Below, piece by piece: positions 33,420 through 42,553 of a stretch of 64,000 nt of DNA. The notes under the pieces were generated by a model, which saw only the letters and a program-made list of their open reading frames with translations, made no database searches and was not told the origin of the DNA. This DNA is from Verrucomicrobiota bacterium (GTDB lineage Bacteria > Verrucomicrobiota > Verrucomicrobiia > Limisphaerales > JACRJZ01), in the NCBI GenBank assembly GCA_016219875.1, contig JACRJZ010000073.1, positions 30,470 through 94,469 of the forward strand. Reading direction: 5' to 3'. The number at the start of each line of letters is the position of its first letter. The stretch's first letter is position 1. A program made the position numbers and the translations under genes.

Positions 33420-35390
33420 CTACTTGGCTGGTTTCAGCGTCGCCACGAAACCACCGTACGGTTTCATCCTGGCCACAAATTCCTGGCCGGCGTTGAAGCG
33501 TTGCGTCTCGCTGGAGAAGCTCTGGGGGTTCTCGCCGTCGCCGATGCGGGCCAACTCGTAGCGGCCCGCGGGGAGCCAGGCACCGGGCTGAATGTGCTCT
33601 TCGTGAGCGCGGGCTTGGCCGTTCACGCCGGCGAGATACCAGGTATCGCCTTTGCGACGAGCCAGCACCACGAATTGGCCGGGATAGCCGGCGACGAAGC
33701 GGGTGTCGTCCCACGTCACTGGCACCTGTTTCAAAAACTCCTTCGGCGCAGCCGGCAGCGCGAGGTAGGACTCCGCCTTGTCGGCAAAGTGCAGCCAGCC
33801 GCTTTCAAACACCACCGTCAGCGCCAGTTCGTGCGCGGCCGTGGTGCGGTGCGGGTACTTGTTGTCCGAGAGGGCCACGGGCGTGTAGTCCATCGGGCCG
33901 ACGGCGTTGCGCGTGAACGGCGTGATGGTGTTTTGCACCGGCGCGCGCTCCGGGAACTTCGGATCGAAGATGTAGCACTCTTCGCCGCGCACGGCTTCCA
34001 TCGACATCAGGTGCGGCCAGGGGCGTTCCCAGCCGCGCGGCAGCGTGCAGCCGTGGAAGTTGACCATGATGTGGAAATCGGCGGCGTCCTGGAGAATGTC
34101 ATGGTAAAGCCCGATGACGTCCTGCTTGTCGCTCTGGAAGAAATCGACCTTGACGCCTTTGACGCCCCACTTCTTGAGCAAGCCCAACTCGTAGCGGCGA
34201 ACTTCCTGGTAGGTGAGCGTGTCGCGCGGTTTCTCCGTCACGACGTTGTGCGGGCCGCCGGAGTTGTACCACAGCAGCACGCCCACGCCTTGGCTCTTCG
34301 CGTGGCGCAGTACATCGTGAATGTTGCCGTTGTCCATGATGTCCCAATTGGCATCGACGAGCACGTATTCCCAGCCCATCGCGGCGGCGAGATCGACGAA
34401 CTTCTTCTGCTTGGCGCCGTCCTGGGGGCTGGGATTGTCCGACCACCAACTCCACGCCACGCGACCTGGCTTGATCCAGCTCGTGCCCTTCACTCGCGCT
34501 GGGGCGGAGACATCCGTCACCAGCGTCGATTCCACAATGCCAGCCAGCGAACCGCCGACGATGACGACGCGCCAAGGCATCTCCCAGGGCAACGTCGAAG
34601 AGGGTTGTGTCGAACCTTGGCGATTGCCTTCCGCCGGATCGGGCAGGGTGACGCGATAAATGCCATGCACCGCCGTCGTCGAGAGGCGCGAGCCGCAGAA
34701 GTTGGGGCCGACGTTCGCCTCGGTGATCAAAGCCCAGCGCGCGTCGGCGGTGCGAAGCAGAACCGGAAACTCCCAGCCGACTCCCAGGGCTGCAGGGGTG
34801 CCGACGGCGATCCCGTCTTCGTAGTAAGTCTCGTAGGCGGGCGAGTAGGTGCTGGCTTTGTCGTTGGGCGCCATCCAGAGCTTGGCGTCTGCGGGCAGGG
34901 CAAAACCGGTCGCCTCCGCTTCCAACGTAGCCGCGCTTGAAGCCCCGCTCGGAAGGCGATAGCGGAAGGCCACGCCGTCGTCGTAGGCGCGCAGATCAAG
35001 TTCGAGCGGCTGCCCGGCGGCGTTCTTGAAGGAGAGCGTGAGATGGTGGGCGCGGTTGCGGCACTGGCGGCGCTTGCCGCGCGGCATCTCGTAAGACTCA
35101 TCAATCAGCCGCTGCGGCTGCGCCGACTCAAAGTGCAAACCGCCCACAAAATCCCGCCCCTGCAATCGGAGCCCAAGCGGCGAGTCGTTGACGACCGTGG
35201 CGCGGGAGCTTTCCGCGCCGTGCTCGACGCGATAGTAGAGGCCCGGGCCTTTCGGGAAGTCGGCCTTGCCGCTCAGGTCGGCGAGTTGGACGGAGAGCTT
35301 CACTTGGCCGTTGGGCGAAGTGAGTGACCAGGTCTGCGCGCCTGCGATGGGAGCCATCGCCAAGGCGGCAGCTATCAGAGCGAGCTTCAT
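33420..35390 (-). CDS. Glycoside hydrolase family 97 (alpha-glucosidase/alpha-galactosidase type)
   Basis: The start at 35390 (MKLALIAAALAMAPIAGAQ) gives a clean signal peptide; a longer start at 35453 adds a basic leader and overlaps the divergent gene. The 656-aa protein has the GH97 architecture: an N-terminal beta-sandwich (SPNGQVKLSVQL), a TIM barrel (VDANWDIMDNG, KGVKVDFFQSDKQD, MSMEAVRGEE) and a C-terminal beta domain. The choice between inverting glucosidase and retaining galactosidase cannot be made safely here. It is periplasmic or outer-membrane associated. Confidence 0.92.
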   Translation of the reverse strand: MKLALIAAALAMAPIAGAQTWSLTSPNGQVKLSVQLADLSGKADFPKGPGLYYRVEHGAESSRATVVNDSPLGLRLQGRDFVGGLHFESAQPQRLIDESYEMPRGKRRQCRNRAHHLTLSFKNAAGQPLELDLRAYDDGVAFRYRLPSGASSAATLEAEATGFALPADAKLWMAPNDKASTYSPAYETYYEDGIAVGTPAALGVGWEFPVLLRTADARWALITEANVGPNFCGSRLSTTAVHGIYRVTLPDPAEGNRQGSTQPSSTLPWEMPWRVVIVGGSLAGIVESTLVTDVSAPARVKGTSWIKPGRVAWSWWSDNPSPQDGAKQKKFVDLAAAMGWEYVLVDANWDIMDNGNIHDVLRHAKSQGVGVLLWYNSGGPHNVVTEKPRDTLTYQEVRRYELGLLKKWGVKGVKVDFFQSDKQDVIGLYHDILQDAADFHIMVNFHGCTLPRGWERPWPHLMSMEAVRGEECYIFDPKFPERAPVQNTITPFTRNAVGPMDYTPVALSDNKYPHRTTAAHELALTVVFESGWLHFADKAESYLALPAAPKEFLKQVPVTWDDTRFVAGYPGQFVVLARRKGDTWYLAGVNGQARAHEEHIQPGAWLPAGRYELARIGDGENPQSFSSETQRFNAGQEFVARMKPYGGFVATLKPAK

Positions 35391-35451
35391 CAAGATGCGG
35401 CTTGAAGTCCGCCGCCTGCGTCCATAGACTCGGCCCATGATCTGAGTTTTC

Positions 35452-35934
35452 ATGCTTCAAAAAGTTTACATCGAAACCACGATCCCAAGCTTCTACTACA
35501 ACCAACGGCCCGAGCCGGAAATGGTGACGGTGATGAACTGGACGCGCGAGTAGTGGGACGGCCACCGCGTTGCCTACAATCTATTCTCCAGCCCGGCCGT
35601 GGTTGACGAGTTGCACGAAGGAAACCATCCCCAGAAGCAAGAGAAGATGGCCCTGCTGAAAGAGGTTCCCCTGCTCGAAGTGACGGACGCTGTCCTGGGG
35701 ATCGTTGAGGTTTGCCTCGCGCACAAGCTGATGCCTCAGGACCGCGGCGGCGATGCTTTGCACCTCGCACTCGCTTCCCACTATGTGTGGGATATTCTGT
35801 TGACCTGGAACTGCGTCCACTTGGCCAACGCGAACAAGTTTCGGCACATCCAGCGGGTGAACGCACTACTGGGGTTGCCGGCACCCGTGCTGGCCACGCC
35901 GCTGCAACTGATCGAAAACGCCTATGATTCTTGA
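35452..35934 (+). pseudogene. PIN-domain toxin-like gene with in-frame amber codon
   Basis: From the ATG at 35452 the frame reads YIETTIPSFYYNQRPEPEMV and NWTRE, hits TAG at 35551-35553, then continues WDGHRVAYNLFSS, AVVDELHEGNHP, GDALHLALAS and LLTWNCVHLANANK to 35934 without a frame change. In related PIN proteins the stop position is usually Trp (TREWWD), so TGG to TAG is the simple explanation. The acidic and threonine/asparagine residues of the PIN fold are otherwise present. A shorter product from 35599 would lack the N-terminal catalytic residues. The partner gene overlaps its 3' end. Confidence 0.7.
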
Positions 35935-36130
35935 AGAAGAAGTCGAGAAAATCCGCGCGGTGCGGCAGCGCATCTCGGCCCGTTGCGGCCATGATGTCAA
36001 GCGGTGGTTGACACACTACCAGCAGGTCGCGCGGGAGTTGCGGGCTTCGGGGCAGTTCCGCTTTGTGGACACGGCTCGGAACGAGCCGGTGTTGATGCTT
36101 CGCGAGACGCCGCCCAGCGAGGCTCCGTGA
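35924..36130 (+). CDS. Small partner (putative antitoxin) of the PIN gene
   Basis: A 68-aa protein starting 11 bases inside the end of the PIN gene. The segment EEEVEKIRAVRQRISARCGHD matches small proteins that regularly follow this type of PIN gene and are presumed antitoxins. The order toxin then antitoxin, with overlap, fits that family. The rest (LTHYQQVARELRASGQFRFV) is not diagnostic. It may be maintained as an orphan if the toxin is inactive. Confidence 0.6.
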   Translation: MILEEEVEKIRAVRQRISARCGHDVKRWLTHYQQVARELRASGQFRFVDTARNEPVLMLRETPPSEAP

Positions 36131-36203
36131 GTGAGCCTCCTTGCCTCGGTTGCAGGGGGGATTGCGGGTTGCCGCGCGGAGGAGCATTCTTTTAAGAATC
36201 TTG

Positions 36204-37064
36204 CTATTCTCTCTTCCGCCGCTGAAAGGGTTTCTGTCCCGGCGGGGCAGGGGAGAACATGTCGGCCGGCTTGAGGCCGAGTTCCTTCGCCATCGCGACG
36301 CTGTAGTCGAGCAGGCCCATTTTCGGATAGCGGCCATTCGAGCCGAAGGAGAACTTCACGCCGGCAGCCTTGGCCATTTTCAGGAAAGGCCGGCGCGGGA
36401 GCTTGTAGCTGCTGCTGATCTCCAGGGCCACGCCGTACTTCACCGCGGCGTCGATGACTTTCTTCATGCGCGGCTCGGTCCACAAGGCGTCGTACTCCGG
36501 CAGGAGCGCATCCGGGAGCCAGGTGGTGTTGCCCAAGATGTCGAACGGCTCTTTGGCCATGATCTCGACGTGCCAGTCGGCGTAGCGGTCCATGAAGCTC
36601 TGCTTGTCGCTGAAGTCCGGGCCTTTCTCCCAGAGCTTCTGGCGCTGGCCGGCAGGACCGTGCATGGTCATGGCGTCGGTCAGGACGTAGTCAAGCTGGC
36701 CCAGCACTTCGGGCGAGAAACAGCCCATCCAGTCGATCCACTCTGCCTGCACGCCCTTGAACACGGGCTTGCCTTCGAGCATCGCCAAGTATCGCTTCAA
36801 TTCGGCGTCGTTGCTGAGGACGACCGGATACTTGTTCTCCTTGGTGCCGGCGTGTTCGACGATGCCAAACTTCACGCCGCGCTCGCGCGACAACTCCAAC
36901 ACCTTGTCGATGGTGCTGTTGTCGAGATGGACGTGGAAGTCGATCAAGGGAACGCTGTCACTTGAAGGAGCAGGCTCCGCCGAGCGCAGAGGCTTCGGCA
37001 CGAAAGTCAAACCCGTGGCCACCGAGGCGGTGTGGAGGAAGGAGCGTCGGGAAATCATAATCAA
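36204..37064 (-). CDS. Exported PHP-like metal-dependent hydrolase
   Basis: A 286-aa protein with a Tat-like leader (SRRSFLHTASVATGL). The metal-binding pattern of PHP/amidohydrolase-type enzymes is visible: LIDFHVHLDN near the N-terminus, then FGIVEHAGTKENKYP, an aspartate-rich middle and KFSFGSNGRYPKMG near the end. This predicts a TIM-barrel hydrolase (phosphoesterase or related), substrate unknown. It is convergent with the PIN pair. It lies 13 bases downstream of the YchF-like gene on the same strand. Confidence 0.7.
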   Translation of the reverse strand: MIMISRRSFLHTASVATGLTFVPKPLRSAEPAPSSDSVPLIDFHVHLDNSTIDKVLELSRERGVKFGIVEHAGTKENKYPVVLSNDAELKRYLAMLEGKPVFKGVQAEWIDWMGCFSPEVLGQLDYVLTDAMTMHGPAGQRQKLWEKGPDFSDKQSFMDRYADWHVEIMAKEPFDILGNTTWLPDALLPEYDALWTEPRMKKVIDAAVKYGVALEISSSYKLPRRPFLKMAKAAGVKFSFGSNGRYPKMGLLDYSVAMAKELGLKPADMFSPAPPGQKPFQRRKRE

Positions 37065-37077
37065 GGTCGGGGGCCGA

Positions 37078-37779
37078 TCATTTGTTGAACCGGAAATTCG
37101 TCAAGTCGCAGTCCTGCATCACGTAGGTCTTCAGCTCCAGGCGTTGCTTGCCGGCGCGCTTGGCCTGCGTCTCGCCGCCGGCAGCGATGAAGTCGGCGTA
37201 GCTGATGATCTCCGCGCGGATGAAGCCTTTCTGGATGTCCGTGTGGATGGTGCCCGCAGCTTCCCAGGCGGTCGTGCCTTGGCGGACTGGCCAGGCGCGG
37301 TTCTCCTTGCCGCCTACCGTGAAGAAGCTGATGTAGCCGCTCTCGCCAAACGCGCGCACCATGAGCGCGTCCGGGTCCTGCAACTCCTCCTTCTCCGCGA
37401 CGACGACCGGCTTGTTGGTGTGAAACTGGTGCGCCGCCACCGCCTGCAATTCCTCCGGCCCCAGTTGCATTTGGAACACGGTCTTCTCCAACTCCAACTG
37501 CGCTTTGAGCTTCTCCAGCACCGCTTTCTCGGCGTCCGTCGGGCCGCGCCCCAGCCGTGTCTCGATGAATTCGAGATCGAGGAAAATCAATTCGAGCAGG
37601 CCGTCGCGTGGGACGAGGATGGCGTCGGAGGTCAGGGTCTCGTCCTGGCCCACGACATCGATCTGGGCGTAGGTCTTCTTTTTCGCTTCCACGAGGCGGT
37701 CGGCTTCGTCGAGGCGCGGATCCTTGAGGTTGTGTTTGCCGACGGGGATGTCGGTGAGGCCAAAGAGACAGAGCTTCAT
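37078..37779 (-). CDS. YchF-like protein lacking the GTPase domain
   Basis: The ATG at 37779 gives a 233-aa protein. The C-terminal 85 residues (YISFFTVGGKENRAWPVR, GTIHTDIQKGFIRAEIISY, AGKQRLELKTYVMQDCDLTNFRFN) are the TGS/DUF933 domain of the ribosome-binding ATPase YchF. The middle helical part (LIFLDLEFIETRLGR, AVLEKLKAQLELEKTVFQ) resembles the YchF coiled-coil insert. No G1 to G4 motifs (such as GxxxxGKS or NxxD) are present, so it cannot bind nucleotide like YchF. It starts 57 bases after the VTC gene stop. Confidence 0.75.
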   Translation of the reverse strand: MKLCLFGLTDIPVGKHNLKDPRLDEADRLVEAKKKTYAQIDVVGQDETLTSDAILVPRDGLLELIFLDLEFIETRLGRGPTDAEKAVLEKLKAQLELEKTVFQMQLGPEELQAVAAHQFHTNKPVVVAEKEELQDPDALMVRAFGESGYISFFTVGGKENRAWPVRQGTTAWEAAGTIHTDIQKGFIRAEIISYADFIAAGGETQAKRAGKQRLELKTYVMQDCDLTNFRFNK

Positions 37780-37835
37780 GAAGTTAAAAGAGGATTGAGC
37801 GGCAGGATGGAAACAGAGTGAGTCATCCGGACGCC

Positions 37836-38696
37836 TTACTGGAGGCTGTCCGCAGGCGAAACGTCCCGCACCCACCCTGGCACCGGAGCCTGACGCGTCC
37901 GCACGAGGCCCGTCAACCCCGTGGTGATGACCACTTCTTCTGGCACGCCGATGGCCCTTGGTCCGACGGCGTCGATGCTCTCGACATATTTGGCCGCGCC
38001 GCACTGCATGACGCCAAACTTCTGCACCAGTTCGCGATAAAAATTCGGGAACCGGTTGGTGAACTTGAGTTCGAGAATGACCCATCCGACAAAGGAAGGG
38101 CGCGGGTCCGTCATCTTCGTTTTGATCACGCCTTCGGTGTTGGGCTCGGCCCGCACGTGACGGTCGATGGTCACCCGGAACTCGTCGTTCGCGCTCACGT
38201 AGGCCTCGCGCAGGTAGGCGATGTGGACCTTCGGGGTGGCGTGAATCTGTCCCATCAAGTGGCAGAAGCGCTGCAAGGCCACGAGTTGCTTCTCGGCCTT
38301 GGCCAGCAAGTGGCCCGGCTCCGGGAAGTGGCCCATCAACAAGTCCCGCACCATCTCTTTGCGCACGCCGCCGCGCTGTTTCATGATGCAGTGGTTCATG
38401 CGGCGCTTGATTTCAAAAAACACCGGCGAGCCGGGCGCGTCGTCGTAGTAGCGGATGCGGAGCTTGAAACGGTTCTTATCGCCGTTGATGGTGGCCCGGT
38501 AGGTGAACAGTTCGTTGTTGTCGAGATAAAGACTGTGGACCGCGTAAGACAGATTGGGCTTGCCGACGCTGTACTCGTCCACGTCGATGTAGCCCATGTG
38601 GATGTAGGTCTGGAGAAAGTCGCGGATGCGGAGCGCCGTCTCCTCTTTGACGAGGTACTTCAGCTCAAACCGCGATTGTTGCATCCGATCTCTCAT
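37836..38696 (-). CDS. VTC-domain protein (polyphosphate polymerase-like)
   Basis: A 286-aa protein. The pattern of basic and acidic strands is that of VTC/CYTH-like tunnel enzymes: SRFELKYLV, SVGKPNLSYAVHSLYLDN, FKLRIRYYD, VFFEIKRRMNH, RVTIDRHVRAEP and VILELKFTNRFP. VTC domains synthesise polyphosphate from ATP in eukaryotes; bacterial members are mostly uncharacterised and often sit near CotH or membrane proteins. No signal peptide. It is upstream of the YchF-like gene on the same strand. Confidence 0.85.
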   Translation of the reverse strand: MRDRMQQSRFELKYLVKEETALRIRDFLQTYIHMGYIDVDEYSVGKPNLSYAVHSLYLDNNELFTYRATINGDKNRFKLRIRYYDDAPGSPVFFEIKRRMNHCIMKQRGGVRKEMVRDLLMGHFPEPGHLLAKAEKQLVALQRFCHLMGQIHATPKVHIAYLREAYVSANDEFRVTIDRHVRAEPNTEGVIKTKMTDPRPSFVGWVILELKFTNRFPNFYRELVQKFGVMQCGAAKYVESIDAVGPRAIGVPEEVVITTGLTGLVRTRQAPVPGWVRDVSPADSLQ

Positions 38697-38815
38697 ATCG
38701 CAAAACGCCCACCGGCCACCGCTCTAGGTCGCGTTGGGTGCGAATATTCCGCGAAGCCGCCGGGCTTGGCGAGAAATAATTCCGGGCATCCGCGCATCCG
38801 GACGCTACCAGGCAC

Positions 38816-38858
38816 CACCGCTGTAACGCAGGCTTTCCAGCCTGCCGTAGCGCCGACA
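38816..38858. repeat. Palindromic repeat, GCAGGCTTTCCAGCCTGC family
   Basis: GTAACGCAGGCTTTCCAGCC TGCCGTAGCGCC lies just downstream of the NanA-like gene stop. It belongs to the family at 13801, 55497 and 58531. The rest of 38697-38861 shows nothing recognisable. Confidence 0.8.
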
Positions 38859-38861
38859 TTC

Positions 38862-39779
38862 TCAATGCCGAACCCAATCGAAGAACCCCATCGCGTCGAG
38901 CTTGGCGCGCAGTTCCTTCACCTGCTCGGCGGAAGGGTTGGAGTTGGGCAGCCGCGCGGGGCCGACCTCGACTCCGACCATTTTCATCACGGCCTTGGCC
39001 GCGCCCATGTAGCCGTAGCCGGCCAGGAGCTGGATGAGTTGCACGGAGCGGAACTGCTCCACTCGCGCCGTGGAGAGGTCGCCCTCTCGGAACGCCTTCA
39101 CGAGCCGCTGATAAATCGGCGCCGCGAAGTTGTAGCTGCTGCCCACTGCGCCTTGTGCCCCCAAGGCCAGCGCGGCGAGCAGCCATTCATCCGTGCCGTA
39201 GGGCACGTCGAAGTGTCCGCTGTCGGCGTGCAGGCAAAGCTGGTAGGCCATCAGGTCTGAGTTCGTGAACTTGATGCCGGCCAGCGTGGGGATACGGTCG
39301 CGGGCTTGGGCCAGGAACTCCGGCATCGAAAACTGCACTCCCGTCAGCCCCGGAATGTCGTAGAAATAAAACGGCGTCGCCGGCGCGGCGGCGGCGATGT
39401 CCGCGCAACAGGCAATGAGCGCGTCGAGGCTGCGCGGTTTGAAGTAGCTGGGGGCGAGCGCGGAGATGGCGAGCGCGCCGAGTCGCTCCGCTTGTGCCGC
39501 CAGGTTTCTCGCATCGGCCAGGCAGTTGGAGCCGACGTGGACGACCACTTGGAGTGTCGAGCCGCGCGTGACCTCGAACCAGCGCTGGGCGAGTTGACGG
39601 CGTTCCTCAAGGGTGAGCGAATGGCTCTCGCCCGTGCTGCCGCCGATGAAGGCGAGGGTGATGCCGTTCGCGAGGAGGTGCCCGGCTTGCTTCTCGACGA
39701 TGGCAAGATTGAGCGAGCCGTCCGCGTGGAACGGCGTGTGCGTGGCGGCCACGAGGCCGGTGAGTCGGGTCTTGGTCAT
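38862..39779 (-). CDS. nanA: N-acetylneuraminate lyase-like aldolase (DHDPS/NAL family)
   Basis: The ATG at 39779 (MTKTRLTGLVAATHTPFHAD) gives 305 aa, the family length. GGSTGE is at residues 46-51, Tyr140 lies in YFYDIPGLTG and the Schiff-base Lys170 in LAGIKFTNSD. FYFYDIPGLTGV is closer to sialic acid lyases than to dihydrodipicolinate synthase. It would split N-acetylneuraminate into N-acetylmannosamine and pyruvate in the cytoplasm. It is the last gene of a leftward cluster with a sialidase and a NanM-like epimerase, which supports the assignment. Confidence 0.85.
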   Translation of the reverse strand: MTKTRLTGLVAATHTPFHADGSLNLAIVEKQAGHLLANGITLAFIGGSTGESHSLTLEERRQLAQRWFEVTRGSTLQVVVHVGSNCLADARNLAAQAERLGALAISALAPSYFKPRSLDALIACCADIAAAAPATPFYFYDIPGLTGVQFSMPEFLAQARDRIPTLAGIKFTNSDLMAYQLCLHADSGHFDVPYGTDEWLLAALALGAQGAVGSSYNFAAPIYQRLVKAFREGDLSTARVEQFRSVQLIQLLAGYGYMGAAKAVMKMVGVEVGPARLPNSNPSAEQVKELRAKLDAMGFFDWVRH

Positions 39780-39975
39780 GGGTGAATCAAGTCGTGATCC
39801 GATTAAGCCGGCCATTTTCATGGGGCGAGCAACACTGCTGAGCAAGCCTTTTCAATCCGAACTCCGAAAGGGAATGGAGAGCGCGCCCGCCGCGGGCGCC
39901 GTTTTCCGCGCCCTCGCGAAGAACTCCGGGGCCGTGGAAATATTCCCAGCGCCCCCCATGCGTCGGGCCAAGGTG

Positions 39976-39997
39976 CTGGACGCGAGAGCGCGTCCAG
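39976..39997 (-). terminator. Possible hairpin downstream of the six-hairpin glycosidase gene
   Basis: A perfect 9-bp stem (CTGGACGCG / CGCGTCCAG) with an AGAG loop lies 55 bases past the stop of the glycosidase gene. No U-tract follows, so it may be a repeat remnant rather than a terminator. Nothing else is recognised in 39780-40051. Confidence 0.35.
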
Positions 39998-40051
39998 CCA
40001 CGCCCGGGGCGGGCGTGCGCCCCAGCTTCAGAGTTCAGGTGCAACGCGGCG

Positions 40052-42526
40052 CTATTTCTCAAACGCCATGACTTCGACCAGGTGCCGGCCAGTGTTGGCC
40101 GAGTTGTGCGTGAGCGTCACGCGGATGAACCGGACTGGGCGCGGCTCGAACACGCACGGATAGCCGTCCTTTGTCGCCGGTTCCTTGTTGTCGCGCCGGT
40201 CAGCAACCTGCGTCCAAGTGGAGCCGTCGGTGGACACGTCCACGGTGAACCCGTAGCTGCGCTTGTCCCCGTAGAACCCGACGGGCACCACTCGACCGAC
40301 CGAAGTTGGCGCGCCCAGGTCCACCTGCCACCACGGCGCGGGATCGTTTTGCGACTTGATGTCGGTGGCCCAGTAGCTGTCGGTCGAATCGCGCAAGCCG
40401 TCGTTCGCCATCTCGGGCGGGAACCCGGGTAACGCGCTCGAACTCGTCACCGGTTTGTCGGTCGTCAGGTTTCGTTCCCCACCGCGAAGCTTCTGATACC
40501 GCTCGATCACCGTGTCGAAATCCCACTTCATGGTCTGGGCGGTGCGCGTGACGACGGCGACGCCGTCGAGCGTGTCTTCCAGCGGGCGATTCTCGGGTAG
40601 GTGCAACACCATCCGGGCTGGCTTTTGCCGCGTGGGTTTGTCCAGCTTGACCTGCACTCCGCGGGTCGTGCCGCGCACCGTCAGCCCCATCATGCCGAAA
40701 TGCGTCGGCAGTTTCTCAATGCGAATCTCCTGGCCGTTCGCCAGCCACCAGTCGGGCACCGCTTTCAACAAGTGGAGCTCGTCGCCTTCCTCGTGGACCA
40801 GCATGTGGCGAAGCAGGATGGCGTAATTGCAGGCGCCGGTGACGTGCGGGATGGTTTCGCTCCAGGCGTAGCGGCGTTTGTAGTAAATGCCTTCTGGGAA
40901 GGCGTGCGCCGCGGTGGAGTGCAACAGATACCAGGAAAAATCCTGGACGACTTGTTCGTGGTGGCCGCGGACAAGGTCGGTCATCACGGTGTAGGCGCCC
41001 ATGTAGGGGTGAATGACATCCGGCTGGCCAAGCCAGCGGATGGTGCCTTCGAGGAATCCGCCGCCGAACTCCCCGCGCACGTGCTTGACCAGCGCGGCGA
41101 CCCGCGCGTCGTCGCGGGCGAACAACTCGGTGGGCCAAAGGGTTTCGGTGTTGCCCCAATGCGTGCCGACCTTTTCCCAACTGGGTGGGAAATGCGCCAG
41201 CCCCGCGCGTTTCCACGCGGCTTCAATCGCCTGCCGGTAAAGCTCCGACTCCTTCGTCAGTTCCTCGGCCTCGGACTTCTTGCCGAGAATGCGCGCCGCG
41301 TCGGCGGTGCAGAGCAAGCCGCGCAAGTTCCAAAAGTCGTAGCCTACGATGTGATGCTTGCCGTCCCAGAGAAACTCTCCGTCGGCCACGGCGTTGGGCA
41401 GGACGCCCGCGAAAGGAGAATCGGCTGGAGCCGAGCGCCGCACCTTGATGGTCCAATCCACCGCCCGGCGCATCGCCGGATAGACACGCTCCAGCCAGGC
41501 ACGATCCGCGGTCATCTTGTGGAACTGCCACAAGACCCAGACCGCCTGGCCGTTGGCGTCAAACTGCTTGGCCTGCGACTCGAAACGGCCGTCGGGGCGC
41601 TGGCGCGGCAGGTAGAGTTCGACGGACTTCCGGGCCGCGTCCCACATGCCGGCTTCTTCCAGTTCCATGACCTGGTAGGCCCCGTCGCGGATGTAGAACA
41701 CGTCGTAGAAGCCTTCGCCGCCGCGGACTTCGCCGAGATCGTTGGCGATCATTTGGCAGACGTGCGCGGCCTTCAGGGTGTCGGTTGCCTTGCGACAAGG
41801 CACCTGAATCGTGGCGAACGATTTCTCCAGGTCTTGCCAATACTCGACCGTCCGCTGGAACCAGAGTCGATGATCCGCCTGGTTCAGCGCCGCCGAATCC
41901 TTCTGCGCGAAAAAGGCAAACCGGGCCGCACCCTCGACGGTTTCTCCGGGCGACAACACCTTCGCGAGCGAATGGCTGCCGTGAAGAGACGGATCAACCG
42001 CCGGCTTCGTCGGCGCCTCGATGTTCGGGTGAACGGGAGCCTTGGGGTCCAGCCGGACATCGACCTTGGCCTCGGCGGATTGGTCGGAGTGGTTTGCTGC
42101 CTGGTAGCGCACCCAGACGAGGAAGTTCTCGCTCTCGGTGGGCCAGTCGAACGCCTTCTTCCAGTCTTTCACGCCGGGCATTGGGGTCGCCCAGTAAGTG
42201 AACTCGTAGCGCACTGGCCCGTCTTCGGCCGCAATCACCATGATCGGCATCCAGCCGTTCAGCGCCAGTTTGCCGTGCTGGCGGCTGAGCGCGGTCAGGG
42301 TTCGTCCGAATCGCACCTGCACGGTGGTGTTGCTCCCGGCCAGGAACAGGCGATTGTCCGGCGTCACGCGCGCGCCGCGCGGATAGTCCTTCAAGCCGAC
42401 GACATTCCAATTGTTGACGAAGTAATCGAACGGCGCGTCGGGCTTGCTGGCGGAGATCGCGGAGTCAGCCAACGGGCCAGCCGCTAGCAGGACGGCGGCA
42501 AGGAGTTTGTTCAGGGAGGTTTTCAT
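40052..42526 (-). CDS. Secreted six-hairpin glycosidase with C-terminal F5/8 (CBM32-like) domain
   Basis: An 824-aa protein with a signal peptide (LLAAVLLAAGPLADSA). After a beta-sandwich (residues about 30-230) comes an alpha/alpha six-hairpin barrel with YIRDGAYQVMEL, FDANGQAVWVLWQFHK, WDGKHHIVGYDFWNLRG and LWPTELFARDD, as in rhamnosidase, GH63 or GH94-type enzymes. The C-terminal 130 residues (WWQVDLGAPTSVGRVV, GFTVDVSTDGSTWTQV, VRFIRVTLTHNS) are an F5/8 type C carbohydrate-binding domain. The sugar specificity cannot be read. It lies inside the sialoglycan cluster, 28 bases downstream of the MFS gene on the same strand. Confidence 0.82.
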   Translation of the reverse strand: MKTSLNKLLAAVLLAAGPLADSAISASKPDAPFDYFVNNWNVVGLKDYPRGARVTPDNRLFLAGSNTTVQVRFGRTLTALSRQHGKLALNGWMPIMVIAAEDGPVRYEFTYWATPMPGVKDWKKAFDWPTESENFLVWVRYQAANHSDQSAEAKVDVRLDPKAPVHPNIEAPTKPAVDPSLHGSHSLAKVLSPGETVEGAARFAFFAQKDSAALNQADHRLWFQRTVEYWQDLEKSFATIQVPCRKATDTLKAAHVCQMIANDLGEVRGGEGFYDVFYIRDGAYQVMELEEAGMWDAARKSVELYLPRQRPDGRFESQAKQFDANGQAVWVLWQFHKMTADRAWLERVYPAMRRAVDWTIKVRRSAPADSPFAGVLPNAVADGEFLWDGKHHIVGYDFWNLRGLLCTADAARILGKKSEAEELTKESELYRQAIEAAWKRAGLAHFPPSWEKVGTHWGNTETLWPTELFARDDARVAALVKHVRGEFGGGFLEGTIRWLGQPDVIHPYMGAYTVMTDLVRGHHEQVVQDFSWYLLHSTAAHAFPEGIYYKRRYAWSETIPHVTGACNYAILLRHMLVHEEGDELHLLKAVPDWWLANGQEIRIEKLPTHFGMMGLTVRGTTRGVQVKLDKPTRQKPARMVLHLPENRPLEDTLDGVAVVTRTAQTMKWDFDTVIERYQKLRGGERNLTTDKPVTSSSALPGFPPEMANDGLRDSTDSYWATDIKSQNDPAPWWQVDLGAPTSVGRVVPVGFYGDKRSYGFTVDVSTDGSTWTQVADRRDNKEPATKDGYPCVFEPRPVRFIRVTLTHNSANTGRHLVEVMAFEK

Positions 42527-42553
42527 CTGGTGTGTGTGGCACGGGTTTTGGAT

